Of a DNA stretch of 56,102 nt, positions 44,996-52,906 are shown one piece after another. Within the stretch, counting starts at the first letter, position 1; each line of letters starts with the position of its first letter. Position numbers and translations under genes: made by a program. The notes beneath the pieces were generated by a model, which saw nothing but the letters and a program-made list of their open reading frames with translations, searched no databases and was not told where the DNA came from. Origin of the DNA: an uncultured Acidobacteriia bacterium (GTDB lineage: Bacteria > Acidobacteriota > Terriglobia > Bryobacterales > Bryobacteraceae); assembly GCA_903925975.1 (NCBI GenBank), contig CAIYHG010000183.1, positions 1 through 56,102 of the forward strand, written 5' to 3'.

Positions 44996-45033
44996 AGCCG
45001 GGAAGGCGAGAATCGCGCTTCCCGGCTTTTTTG
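44996..45033 (+). terminator. Rho-independent terminator of the receptor operon
   Basis: AGCCGGGAAG (44996-45005) pairs with CTTCCCGGCT (45018-45027), with an inner GCG/CGC extension, followed by a run of T. It ends the transcript 28 bases after the second receptor stop. Confidence 0.9.
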
Positions 45034-45074
45034 CGCCCATCCCAATTCAAGCGGTTCGCGACTAAGCGCTATGT

Positions 45075-45103
45075 TTGACACCCCTTTTGGGTGCTGTTAG
45101 CCT
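45075..45103 (+). promoter_or_regulatory. Sigma70 promoter for the gcv operon, leaderless geometry
   Basis: A perfect TTGACA (45075-45080), 17 bp, then TAGCCT (45098-45103). The gcvT ATG starts at 45112, eight bases after the -10, so the transcript should begin at or within two bases of the start codon. There is no Shine-Dalgarno and no room for a glycine riboswitch in this leader. Confidence 0.75.
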
Positions 45104-45111
45104 GAAAACGC

Positions 45112-46212
45112 ATGTCTTCTTCGGCCCTGAAATCCACCCCGCTGAACTCCGTTCACCGCGCCATGGGAGCCCGAATGGTGGATTTCGGCGGCTGGGATAT
45201 GCCCGTCCAGTACACCGGCATCATCGAGGAGCACAAGGCCGTGCGCGGCGGCGTCGGTTTGTTCGATGTCAGCCACATGGGCGAGATCGAAATCCGCGGC
45301 CCCGAGGCGTTGGCTTTGGTCAACTTCATCGCCACCAACGATGCCGGCAAGCTGAAGCACGGGCAGGCGCAATATTCCGCCCTGCTCTACGGCCATGGCG
45401 GTTTCGTGGACGACATCCTCGTTCATAGAGTCGCCGATAACGAGTTCTTCCTGTGCGTGAACGCCGGGAACCAGGAGAAGGACTACGAGCACATCCGCGC
45501 GGCGAACCGTTTCCAAGCGGAGGTAGTCTTTGCGAGCGAACGCTTCGCCCAGCTTGCCATTCAGGGCCCGAAGGCCCTGGCCACCCTTCAGAAACTGACG
45601 CCGGTGGATCTCAGTTCGATACGCTACTACTGGTTCGCCGATGGCGCCGTTTGCGGCGCCCCTGCGCGCATCGCGCATACCGGCTACACCGGCGAGAGCG
45701 GTTTTGAAATCTACATCCCGCCTGAGAGCGCGGCCGATATTTGGGAAGCGGTGATGAAAGCCGGCGCGGAGTTCGGCATCAAGCCCTGCGGGCTCGGCGC
45801 GCGCAACACGCTGCGTCTTGAGGCGGCGATGACGCTTTACGGCCACGAAATCGACGCTTCCATTTCGCCCCTCGAAGCGGGCCTCGATTGGATCGTAAAG
45901 TTCGACAAGGGCGATTTCGAGGGGCGCGCCGAGCTGTTGAAACAGAAGGAACGCGGCGTTTCGCGTAAGCTGGCGGGCTTCGAGATGGCCGGGCGCGGTA
46001 TCGCCCGCGAGGGTTATCCCGTTCTGATTGACGGCGCGCCGGCGGGCTGGGTGACCAGCGGGTCGCCTTCGCCCACGCTCAACCGAAACATCGGCATGTG
46101 CTACCTGCCCGCGGACCGCGCCAATGCGGGGCAGGCGATTCAGATAGTAATCCGCAACCAACCCGTGGACGCGCTGGTTGTCGAAACTCCTTTCTACAAG
46201 CGAGCGAAATAA
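45112..46212 (+). CDS. gcvT: Glycine cleavage system T protein (aminomethyltransferase)
   Basis: A 366-residue GcvT, which transfers the methylene group of the lipoyl-bound aminomethyl intermediate to tetrahydrofolate and releases ammonia. The family features are all present: MVDFGGWDMPVQY at the start, GLFDVSHMGEIEI, VNAGNQEKDYEHI, the folate-site segment GYTGESGFEIY, and LRLEAAMTLYGHEID. Length is normal. It starts directly behind a TTGACA-type promoter with no leader. gcvH follows four bases after its stop, so the four gcv genes form one operon in the order T-H-PA-PB. Confidence 0.97.
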   Translation: MSSSALKSTPLNSVHRAMGARMVDFGGWDMPVQYTGIIEEHKAVRGGVGLFDVSHMGEIEIRGPEALALVNFIATNDAGKLKHGQAQYSALLYGHGGFVDDILVHRVADNEFFLCVNAGNQEKDYEHIRAANRFQAEVVFASERFAQLAIQGPKALATLQKLTPVDLSSIRYYWFADGAVCGAPARIAHTGYTGESGFEIYIPPESAADIWEAVMKAGAEFGIKPCGLGARNTLRLEAAMTLYGHEIDASISPLEAGLDWIVKFDKGDFEGRAELLKQKERGVSRKLAGFEMAGRGIAREGYPVLIDGAPAGWVTSGSPSPTLNRNIGMCYLPADRANAGQAIQIVIRNQPVDALVVETPFYKRAK

Positions 46213-46216
46213 TAAA

Positions 46217-46600
46217 ATGTATCCAGACAATTTCCGTTACACGAAGGAACACGAGTGGGTACTCGTCGAAGGGGATGCCGGCACGATCGGGATCACCGAT
46301 CACGCGCAGGAAGAGCTCGGCGACATAGTTTATGTCGACCTGCCGAAAGTGGGCGCGCCCATCGAAGCGGGTAAGGTTTTCGGTTCCGTGGAATCGGTCA
46401 AGGCGGTCTCGGACATCTACTCGCCGGTGAGCGGAGAGGTGACCGAAATCAACCAATCTCTTGCCGACGCGCCGGAGACTCTCAATACCGACCCGCACGG
46501 CGCCGGCTGGCTCGTCAAAGTGCGGCTTGCCGAAGCAGGGCAGGCCCAGCCCCTGATGTCCGCCGCCGATTATCAGGATTACGTAGGAGCGGAAAAGTAG
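46217..46600 (+). CDS. gcvH: Glycine cleavage system H protein
   Basis: A 127-residue lipoyl carrier. The lipoylated lysine is Lys62 in [18 protein letters not shown]. It also has the starting YTKEHEWV and the [13 protein letters not shown] segment of the family. It shuttles the aminomethyl group between the P, T and L proteins. The ATG at 46217 is chosen; an upstream in-frame start would extend into gcvT and adds nothing conserved. Confidence 0.97.
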   Translation: MYPDNFRYTKEHEWVLVEGDAGTIGITDHAQEELGDIVYVDLPKVGAPIEAGKVFGSVESVKAVSDIYSPVSGEVTEINQSLADAPETLNTDPHGAGWLVKVRLAEAGQAQPLMSAADYQDYVGAEK

Positions 46601-46601
46601 T

Positions 46602-47915
46602 TTGCGCTATCTTCCGAAGTCCGATTCCGAGCGCCGCCAGATGCTCGATGCCTGCGGCACCGGTTCAGCCGACGACCTGTTTGCGCATCTTCCTCCCGAA
46701 GTGCGTTTGAACCGTCCGCTCGACCTGCCGCCGGGAATATCCGAATACGAGATCATCGAGTACTTCACGGCTCGCGCGGCCGAAAATGCCAACGGCTATC
46801 CCTCATTTCTCGGCGCGGGGGTGTACCACCACTTCCGCCCGGTAATCGTGGATACGGTGGTCTCGCGCGGCGAATTTCTCACGTCGTACACCCCGTATCA
46901 AGCCGAGATTTCGCAGGGCATCCTAACCTCGATTTTCGAATTTCAAACCATGATGTGCCAGCTCACCGGGATGGACGTGGCCAATGCGTCGATGTATGAC
47001 GGGTCCACCGCCCTTCCGGAAGCGGCCATGATGGCGGCGCGCGTTACGGGGAAGGGCAAGGTGGTTGTCGCCCGGTCCGTGCACCCGGAATATCGTGAGG
47101 TGCTTCAGACGTATGCCAAGCGCCAGGGCATGCCGGTCGAGGAGTTCGGCTACGTCCCGGATGCGGGCGTTATCGATCTCGAAGACCTGGAGCGCAAGAT
47201 CGATGGCCTCACCGCCGCCGTCGTGGTGCAGTCGCCGAACTTCTTCGGAGTGATCGATCAGGTGAAAGCCGCCGGTGAAATCGCCCATCGCCACGGAGCG
47301 CTGCTGATCCTCGTTTTCACCGAAGCCGTTTCGCTGGGCTTGCTGGAGCCCTCGCCTGAAGTCGATATCGTCGCCGGGGAAGTGCAGTCGTTCGCCATCT
47401 CGCCCAGCTACGGAGGGCCGTTCGCCGGCGTTATCGCCACGCGCGAGAAATACATCCGGCAGATGCCCGGGCGGCTGGTGGGGCAGACGGTGGATTCGCG
47501 CGGCAACCGCGCCTTCTGCCTGACGCTGGCCACGCGCGAGCAGCACATTCGCCGCGAGCGCGCCACGTCGAACATTTGCACCAACCAGGCGCTGGTAGCG
47601 CTCATGGCCACCGTGTTCCTATCGGTCTACGGCAAACAGGGTCTGCGCGAACTCGCCGAACAGAATCTCGCCAAGGCGCATTACCTGGCCGGCCGCTTGA
47701 AACCAAGGTTCAGCGGGAAGTTCTTCAATGAGTTCGCCGTGCGCACGGAAGGCAAGAAGCCCGACGCCGTCAACCGCGAGCTATTGAAAAAGAAAATTGT
47801 CGGGGGCTTGCCGCTGGGCAGGTTCTATCCCGAACTGGCGGATTCCCTGTTGCTGTGCGCCACCGAGATGTCGCGGCGCGCCGATATGGACGCCGTCGCC
47901 GAAGCGCTGGCATAG
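46602..47915 (+). CDS. gcvPA: Glycine dehydrogenase (decarboxylating) subunit 1
   Basis: A 437-residue alpha-type half of the split P protein, as in Thermus and clostridia. It shows the N-terminal [14 protein letters not shown], the region [30 protein letters not shown] and the later [28 protein letters not shown]. The split fold is pyridoxal-phosphate dependent only with its partner; the cofactor lysine is on subunit 2. It starts with TTG one base after the gcvH stop, with AGGAG some twelve bases upstream. Confidence 0.95.
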   Translation: MRYLPKSDSERRQMLDACGTGSADDLFAHLPPEVRLNRPLDLPPGISEYEIIEYFTARAAENANGYPSFLGAGVYHHFRPVIVDTVVSRGEFLTSYTPYQAEISQGILTSIFEFQTMMCQLTGMDVANASMYDGSTALPEAAMMAARVTGKGKVVVARSVHPEYREVLQTYAKRQGMPVEEFGYVPDAGVIDLEDLERKIDGLTAAVVVQSPNFFGVIDQVKAAGEIAHRHGALLILVFTEAVSLGLLEPSPEVDIVAGEVQSFAISPSYGGPFAGVIATREKYIRQMPGRLVGQTVDSRGNRAFCLTLATREQHIRRERATSNICTNQALVALMATVFLSVYGKQGLRELAEQNLAKAHYLAGRLKPRFSGKFFNEFAVRTEGKKPDAVNRELLKKKIVGGLPLGRFYPELADSLLLCATEMSRRADMDAVAEALA

Positions 47916-47936
47916 AGTGAAGGCCACAGGTCTAAA

Positions 47937-49418
47937 GTGATTAAGAAAGTCAGAAGTCACATTTCGCAGAACGAACCGCTCCTCTTCGAGCGGAGCTCGC
48001 CGGGCAAGCGGGCGTACCAGCTCCCGGAACTCGATGTGCCGGCAGTCGATCCGGCCGTGGAGTTGGGCGCCGGGAATGTCCGCGCTGAAATCGACGGCTT
48101 TCCCGAAATCAGCGAGGTCGAGGCCATCCGGCATTTCACCCGCCTTTCCACCTGGAATTACGCCATCGATTACGGCATGTATCCGCTCGGTTCCTGCACC
48201 ATGAAGTACAACCCGCGGGTCAACGAATTGGTCGCCAAGATTGAAGGGATGGCCTGGGCGCACCCGTACCAGCCCGAATCGCTCTCGCAGGGCTCCATGG
48301 AGGTGATGGCTCGCCTGGAATCCGCCCTGGCCGAAATCACCGGCCTCCACGCCGTTTCGCTGCAGCCCGCCGCGGGCGCGCACGGCGAAATGGCCGGAAT
48401 CCTGTTGATTCGCGCCCTGCTGGAGAAGCGCGGCAATCCCCGCAAGAAGGTTCTGATCCCCGATTCGGCGCACGGCACCAACCCCGCCAGCGCCGCCATC
48501 GCGGGCTATGCCGTTGAGAACATCCCCTCCAACGAGGCCGGCCTGCTCGATCTCGCCGCCCTGGAGCGCATTGTCGATGGCGACGTCGCCGCGCTGATGG
48601 TCACCAACCCCAATACGCTGGGCGTCTTCGAGCAGAACATCGTAGAGGCGGCGCGCATCCTGCACTCCAAAGGCGCCATGCTCTACATGGATGGCGCCAA
48701 CATGAACGCGCTGGTGGGCATCGCGCGCCCCGGCGATTTCGGCGTGGACGTGCTTCACCTCAACCTGCACAAGACGTTCTCCACGCCTCACGGCGGAGGC
48801 GGCCCCGGGGCAGGTCCGGTGGCGGTCACGAAGGAACTGGAACCTTTCCTGCCTATTCCCCGTTTGAAACGGTCCGGCAAGAAGTGGGCGTGGGATTACA
48901 ACCGCAAGCAGTCCATCGGCCGCGTGCGCGCCTTCTACGGCAACTTCGGCGTGCTCGTGCGCGCGCTCGCCTATATCCTCGCTCATGGCGGCCCCGGTTT
49001 GCGCAACGCCACCGTTGATGCCGTGCTCAACGCCAACTACATCCGCAAGAGTCTGGAACCGTATTACGATCTCCCCTACGCTTCGCCCAACATGCACGAA
49101 GTAGTTTTCAGCGATGCGCGGCAGGAGAAGAGCGGCGTGCGCACCGGCGACATCGCCAAGAGGCTGATCGATTACGGCTTCCATCCCTACACCGTCAGCT
49201 TCCCGCTGATCGTGCACGGCGCCCTCATGATCGAGCCCACCGAAACCGAAGGCAAGATGGAGCTCGATTCCTTCATCGACGCCATGACCTCGATCGCCAA
49301 AGAGGTTGAGGACGATCCGCAACTGGTGAAGAACGCACCCTACAGCGTGCGCACGAGCCGCGTGGACGAAGTTGCCGCCGCGCGCAAGCCCGTGCTGCGC
49401 TGGAAGCCCGGGAACTAG
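47937..49418 (+). CDS. gcvPB: Glycine dehydrogenase (decarboxylating) subunit 2
   Basis: A 493-residue beta-type subunit that carries pyridoxal phosphate on Lys279 in NLHKTFSTPHGGGGPG. Other conserved parts are YPLGSCTMKYNPRVNE, SLQPAAGAHGEMAGILLIRA, SAHGTNPASAAIAGY and the C-terminal FHPYTVSFPLIVHGALMIEPTE. With subunit 1 it decarboxylates glycine and loads the H protein. A GTG at 47937 starts the protein 21 bases after gcvPA. No gcvL lies beside it; the L protein (lipoamide dehydrogenase) is usually shared with other complexes. Confidence 0.97.
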   Translation: MIKKVRSHISQNEPLLFERSSPGKRAYQLPELDVPAVDPAVELGAGNVRAEIDGFPEISEVEAIRHFTRLSTWNYAIDYGMYPLGSCTMKYNPRVNELVAKIEGMAWAHPYQPESLSQGSMEVMARLESALAEITGLHAVSLQPAAGAHGEMAGILLIRALLEKRGNPRKKVLIPDSAHGTNPASAAIAGYAVENIPSNEAGLLDLAALERIVDGDVAALMVTNPNTLGVFEQNIVEAARILHSKGAMLYMDGANMNALVGIARPGDFGVDVLHLNLHKTFSTPHGGGGPGAGPVAVTKELEPFLPIPRLKRSGKKWAWDYNRKQSIGRVRAFYGNFGVLVRALAYILAHGGPGLRNATVDAVLNANYIRKSLEPYYDLPYASPNMHEVVFSDARQEKSGVRTGDIAKRLIDYGFHPYTVSFPLIVHGALMIEPTETEGKMELDSFIDAMTSIAKEVEDDPQLVKNAPYSVRTSRVDEVAAARKPVLRWKPGN

Positions 49419-49560
49419 TTCAGTTCGGCGCTAATTTCGTCGTTCATTGGCAAACTCTGCAAAGCGGGGACTGGCTCGAATTTCGCCGATCTTGCGGAAC
49501 TTCGTGCCTGTACCCGGTTTGCCCGCCCTGCTATTCTGTGTTTGAGGAGATCTCAACCGC

Positions 49561-49887
49561 ATGGGTCATGAAGGTGGGTGCTGCTGTTCCGGGCATGGTG
49601 ATGCGCACGGGAAGCACATGGTTTTCTGCGTAAAGTTTCAAAAGGATATGGAAGGCCTCGACGAGGTGCCGTTCGAAGGTCATCCCCTAGGCCAGAAGAT
49701 CTACGACAACGTTTCCAAGGACGCCTGGAAGCTGTGGGTAGACCGGATGAAGATGATCATGAACGAATACCGGTTGAACCTCGGCGACCCCAAGGCTCAG
49801 GAATTCCTTCTGGCGCAGATGGACGCATTCTTCTTCGGTGAAGGCGCCGCCCTGCCGCCCGAGTACGTCCCGCAGACGAAGGCATAA
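49561..49887 (+). CDS. Fe(II)-trafficking protein YggX family, with Cys/His-rich N-terminal extension
   Basis: A 108-residue protein. From residue 20 on it matches YggX (MVFCVKFQKDMEGLDEVPF, IYDNVSKDAWKLWVDRMKMIMNEYRLNL and FFGEG), which is linked to iron handling and protection of iron-sulfur enzymes. The first 19 residues are an unusual extension with three consecutive cysteines and four histidines plus an aspartate, a likely metal site. ATG 49561 has GAGGAG eleven bases upstream. An internal ATG at 49618 has GGGAAG close in front and would give the normal short form. If only the short form is made, the extension is not real. Confidence 0.85.
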   Translation: MGHEGGCCCSGHGDAHGKHMVFCVKFQKDMEGLDEVPFEGHPLGQKIYDNVSKDAWKLWVDRMKMIMNEYRLNLGDPKAQEFLLAQMDAFFFGEGAALPPEYVPQTKA

Positions 49888-49912
49888 AGATTCAAGAAAC
49901 GCGCGCCCCCAT

Positions 49913-50044
49913 GTGGCGCAAGCTTCAGCTTGCGGAGCCGGCATTCATGCCGGCTTTCTTCGAGCCATCATCCAGCCACCCGCTTGCCCGGTTCGAGGAA
50001 AAGCCGCGATGAATCGCGTGTCGGCACGATGAATCGTGCGCCAC
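49913..50044. repeat. REPIN-like element with covarying stem arms
   Basis: A 132-bp imperfect palindrome that begins GTGGCGC and ends GCGCCAC. Each arm has two hairpins with loop TTCA (TGAA on the other side). The left arm (49911-49957) and the reverse complement of the right arm align without gaps for 47 bases. At four base pairs both arms have changed but pairing is kept. The left arm module, GTGGSGCA, hairpin, TGCGGAG, hairpin, is shared with 7438-7524. No ORF covers it. It lies between yggX and tdh. Confidence 0.8.
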
Positions 50045-50152
50045 AAATAGGCGTTCGAGGGCTGTCCGCCAACCCTCGCACCAACGCGCTCCCGGCTCCC
50101 GCTTCTTCCCCTCACCTGGCCCCTTCCCATTCCCCGCGTTATCGTTGTAATT

Positions 50153-51178
50153 GTGAAAGCGCTGGTCAAGAGTAAACGCGAGCCTGGGCTTTGGCTGGAA
50201 GAGATTGAAAAGCCCGCCGTCGGCATCAATGACGTCCTTATCCGCGTGCAGCGGACGGGCATCTGCGGCACCGACGTCCATATCTACAACTGGGATGCCT
50301 GGTCGCAGGCCACCATCCCCGTGCCCATGGCCATCGGCCATGAGTTCGTGGGCGAGATCGTGGAAGTCGGCTCGAATGTTTCCGATTTTCACCCCGGCGA
50401 GGTCGTCAGCGGCGAAGGGCACGTAGTCTGCGGCAAGTGCCGCAACTGCTTCGCCGGACGCCGCCATCTATGCGCCCACAGCAAGGGCATCGGCGTAAAC
50501 CGCCCGGGCGCGTTCGCCGAATATGTCGCGCTGCCTATGAGCAACGTCTGGCCGGTGCATCATTCCGTGCCCGCCGACATCGCCTCCATATTCGACCCGT
50601 TCGGCAACGCCGTGCATACCGCGCTTTCTTTCCCCGTCCTCGGCGAAGACGTGCTCGTCACCGGCGCCGGCCCCATCGGGATCATGGCCGCTGCCGTCGC
50701 CGTTCACGCCGGAGCGCGCTACACCGTAATCACCGACGTGAACCCCTACCGCCTCGAACTCGCCCGCAAGATGGGCGTGACGCGCGCCGTCAACGTAAAG
50801 GAAACCACGTTGCCCGACGTTCAGAAGGAACTGGGGATGGCCGAGGGCTTCGACGTCGGCATGGAGATGTCCGGCAACCCCTCCGCCTTCCGCGACATGC
50901 TCGCCAATATGGCCCACGGCGGCAAGATCGCCGTCTTGGGCATCCCCTCCGAAGAGATGTCCATCGACTGGCGGACGGTGATTTTCGACATGCTCACCAT
51001 CAAGGGCATCTACGGCCGCGAGATGTACGAAACCTGGTACAAGATGACCGTGCTGCTGCAATCCGGCCTGGACATCTCGCCGATCATCACGCACCGCTTC
51101 CACTACACCGAATACGAGAAAGCCTTCCAGGTGATGATTTCCGGCTGCTCGGGAAAAGTGGTGCTCGATTGGCAGTAA
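50153..51178 (+). CDS. tdh: L-threonine 3-dehydrogenase
   Basis: A 341-residue zinc-dependent medium-chain dehydrogenase, the same length as E. coli Tdh. Catalytic zinc ligands lie in [12 protein letters not shown] and GHEFVGE; the structural zinc cluster is [15 protein letters not shown]. The Rossmann motif is [12 protein letters not shown]. It oxidises threonine to 2-amino-3-ketobutyrate with NAD+. That product is normally cleaved to glycine and acetyl-CoA by Kbl, which is not in the window. With the gcv operon 700 bp upstream this suggests threonine breakdown to glycine and one-carbon units. The GTG start lies close behind a weak -10-like TATCGT (50140-50145). Confidence 0.96.
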   Translation: MKALVKSKREPGLWLEEIEKPAVGINDVLIRVQRTGICGTDVHIYNWDAWSQATIPVPMAIGHEFVGEIVEVGSNVSDFHPGEVVSGEGHVVCGKCRNCFAGRRHLCAHSKGIGVNRPGAFAEYVALPMSNVWPVHHSVPADIASIFDPFGNAVHTALSFPVLGEDVLVTGAGPIGIMAAAVAVHAGARYTVITDVNPYRLELARKMGVTRAVNVKETTLPDVQKELGMAEGFDVGMEMSGNPSAFRDMLANMAHGGKIAVLGIPSEEMSIDWRTVIFDMLTIKGIYGREMYETWYKMTVLLQSGLDISPIITHRFHYTEYEKAFQVMISGCSGKVVLDWQ

Positions 51179-51230
51179 GTCTTCTCCCGCGGTTTTGGCC
51201 GCCAAGCAATATGCTCGAATAGAGGCTGCG

Positions 51231-52370
51231 ATGAAACCGAAGGACTTCGAGTGGAAGCCTGGGCAGGTACGGATCGTACTGTGCCTGACCGTCTTCCTCA
51301 CCTTGGCCAGTCTGGTCTATCTTCATCGCGGCATCGGCGCCAACGACAGCGCCATGTTCCGCGTTGGGGCGACGCTGTGCGGCCCGGACCTCTATCGCTA
51401 TGACATGCAGTCTAAACTGCTGGGCAGCCACAATACCCCGTTTTTTCGCGCTCCGTTCTATGCGTGGCTGCTGCGGCCGCTCCTGCGAACCGATTTTGCC
51501 TTTGTTGTTTTCTTGCTGAATCTGGCGGCCGCGGCCGCCGTGATTCTCTTGTTGCCGCGCTCGCTCGGGAAGTACCGATACGGCCTTTCTCCATTGATTA
51601 TTCTGTTTTCGCCCCTGGCCGCGAACTTCTCTATCGAACAGGACGGCGCGCTGGCGCTGCTGATTTTGTCTCTCTCGTTAGTTGCGGAAAGCGCCGGGTA
51701 TCCATTTCTTGCCGGCGCCATCCTCGCTCTGACGCTGGAAAAACCCAGTCTCTTCCTGCTCCTTCCGCTCGTAATCGCGGTGCAGAAGAGATATCGGATG
51801 CTTTGGGGCTACGTCGCTTGCGCCTGCGTTCTAGCCACCGTTTCTCTTTGGATTGTCGGGCTGCCCGCCATCAGGGACTACATCAATATGGTCGCGCAAT
51901 ATACCCTCGCGCCGGAAAAGATGCCGACCGCGCGGGGCATCGCCGCAAGTCTGGGTCTGCCGCCGCTCTGGCCGATCTTGACGGTCTTGGCCGTTGCGGC
52001 TACCGTGTGGAGGGCGCGGACGGTAAGCTTCAAGGCCGCCTTTTGCATCGGCATTGTCGGCTCGCTATTCGTCAGTCCCCAGAGTTATATGCATGACTGC
52101 TGCATGCTGCTTCTGCCGGTGTTCTATTTCCTGTTTAACGGCTCGGCGTTTCAGAAGTGCGCCTCCGCGCTGTGGCTGGTTCCCGCAGCGCCATTGGCAT
52201 TCCTCTTCCCCCCGCCCTGGTCAATCTATACGGCTCTCCTGGTCGCGCTCCTGTTGTGCTCGGTGACGGTCGCCACGGCGCCAAACCCAGAAACCGTGAC
52301 GGCGCCGATCCGTGGCGCCTCGGAGCGCCTATCGCCAGAAACCGAATTGCCCCCTCAGCACAACTCGTAG
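51231..52370 (+). CDS. GT87-like membrane glycosyltransferase
   Basis: A 379-residue polytopic membrane protein with about ten transmembrane helices and conserved-looking charged residues in the first loop (GANDSAMF and GPDLYRYD), followed by FFRAPFYAWLLRPL. This resembles the DUF2029/GT87 family of polyprenyl-phosphate-sugar-dependent glycosyltransferases, such as mycobacterial mannosyltransferases. The acidic residue in the first periplasmic loop fits the catalytic aspartate. The ATG at 51231 follows GAGG by five bases. The C-terminal 50 residues are hydrophilic. Its gene overlaps kdsC on the other strand by 16 bases. The acceptor is unknown. Confidence 0.75.
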   Translation: MKPKDFEWKPGQVRIVLCLTVFLTLASLVYLHRGIGANDSAMFRVGATLCGPDLYRYDMQSKLLGSHNTPFFRAPFYAWLLRPLLRTDFAFVVFLLNLAAAAAVILLLPRSLGKYRYGLSPLIILFSPLAANFSIEQDGALALLILSLSLVAESAGYPFLAGAILALTLEKPSLFLLLPLVIAVQKRYRMLWGYVACACVLATVSLWIVGLPAIRDYINMVAQYTLAPEKMPTARGIAASLGLPPLWPILTVLAVAATVWRARTVSFKAAFCIGIVGSLFVSPQSYMHDCCMLLLPVFYFLFNGSAFQKCASALWLVPAAPLAFLFPPPWSIYTALLVALLLCSVTVATAPNPETVTAPIRGASERLSPETELPPQHNS

Positions 52371-52906
52371 TGCCGCAGAATCTCGTCCCAGTAGCCCTGA
52401 GACCTCAGGATTAGCTCGACGACTTCTCGCACGGCCCCTTGGCCGCCGGACGCGCTGGTCACGTAGTGCGCCGCCGCTTTCACTTCGGGCCGCGCGTTGG
52501 CGGTCGCAATCGCGAAGCCTACCCGCCGCATGATCACTACGTCCGTGAAGTCATCGCCGATAAACGCCACTGCTCCGCGATCCAGCCCTGAGTTGGCCAG
52601 AATCTTCTCCAGAATCGGTATCTTCTCCGTGTGGCCCGTGTAGACGTGCGTCATCTTGGCTGTTCGCGCGCGTTCCGTTGTGGCCGCTGATTCGCGACCG
52701 CTGATGATGCCCGTCTGAATGCCCTTCCAGTGCATCCACTGGAGCGCCATGCCGTCTTGCGAGTCGAAGCCCTTCGTTTCGGCAATCTTCCCGTCGGAAT
52801 CGGGCAAGAGGTAAATCTTGCCGTCGGTCAGGACGCCGTCCACGTCCATAAGCAGCAGTTTGATCCTTGAAGCGAGAGACGCGATATCCACTCTTATTCC
52901 ATCCAC
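52355..52906 (-). CDS. kdsC: 3-deoxy-D-manno-octulosonate 8-phosphate phosphatase KdsC
   Basis: A 183-residue HAD-superfamily (class III) phosphatase. Motif I is LLLMDVDGVLTDG, with the two aspartates for catalysis. Then come GIISGRES (motif II), the lysine of TEKIPILEKILA (motif III) and VAFIGDDFTDVVIM (motif IV). It releases phosphate from KDO-8-phosphate in lipopolysaccharide core synthesis. It starts overlapping gnd by 13 bases. Gnd makes ribulose 5-phosphate, the precursor used for KDO through arabinose 5-phosphate, so the pairing makes sense; kdsD and kdsA are not in the window. Confidence 0.92.
   Translation of the reverse strand: MDGIRVDIASLASRIKLLLMDVDGVLTDGKIYLLPDSDGKIAETKGFDSQDGMALQWMHWKGIQTGIISGRESAATTERARTAKMTHVYTGHTEKIPILEKILANSGLDRGAVAFIGDDFTDVVIMRRVGFAIATANARPEVKAAAHYVTSASGGQGAVREVVELILRSQGYWDEILRHYELC

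Noticed and set aside
43418..45040. 540-codon minus-strand frame opposite the Oar-like receptor
   Set aside because: Composition is arginine/glycine/alanine-rich without domain signatures, and the plus-strand receptor is unmistakable. The same applies to the long minus frame at 39121-40512.
44969..45111. Glycine riboswitch before gcvT
   Set aside because: The space is taken by a terminator and a promoter whose start site is at the ATG, so no transcribed leader remains.
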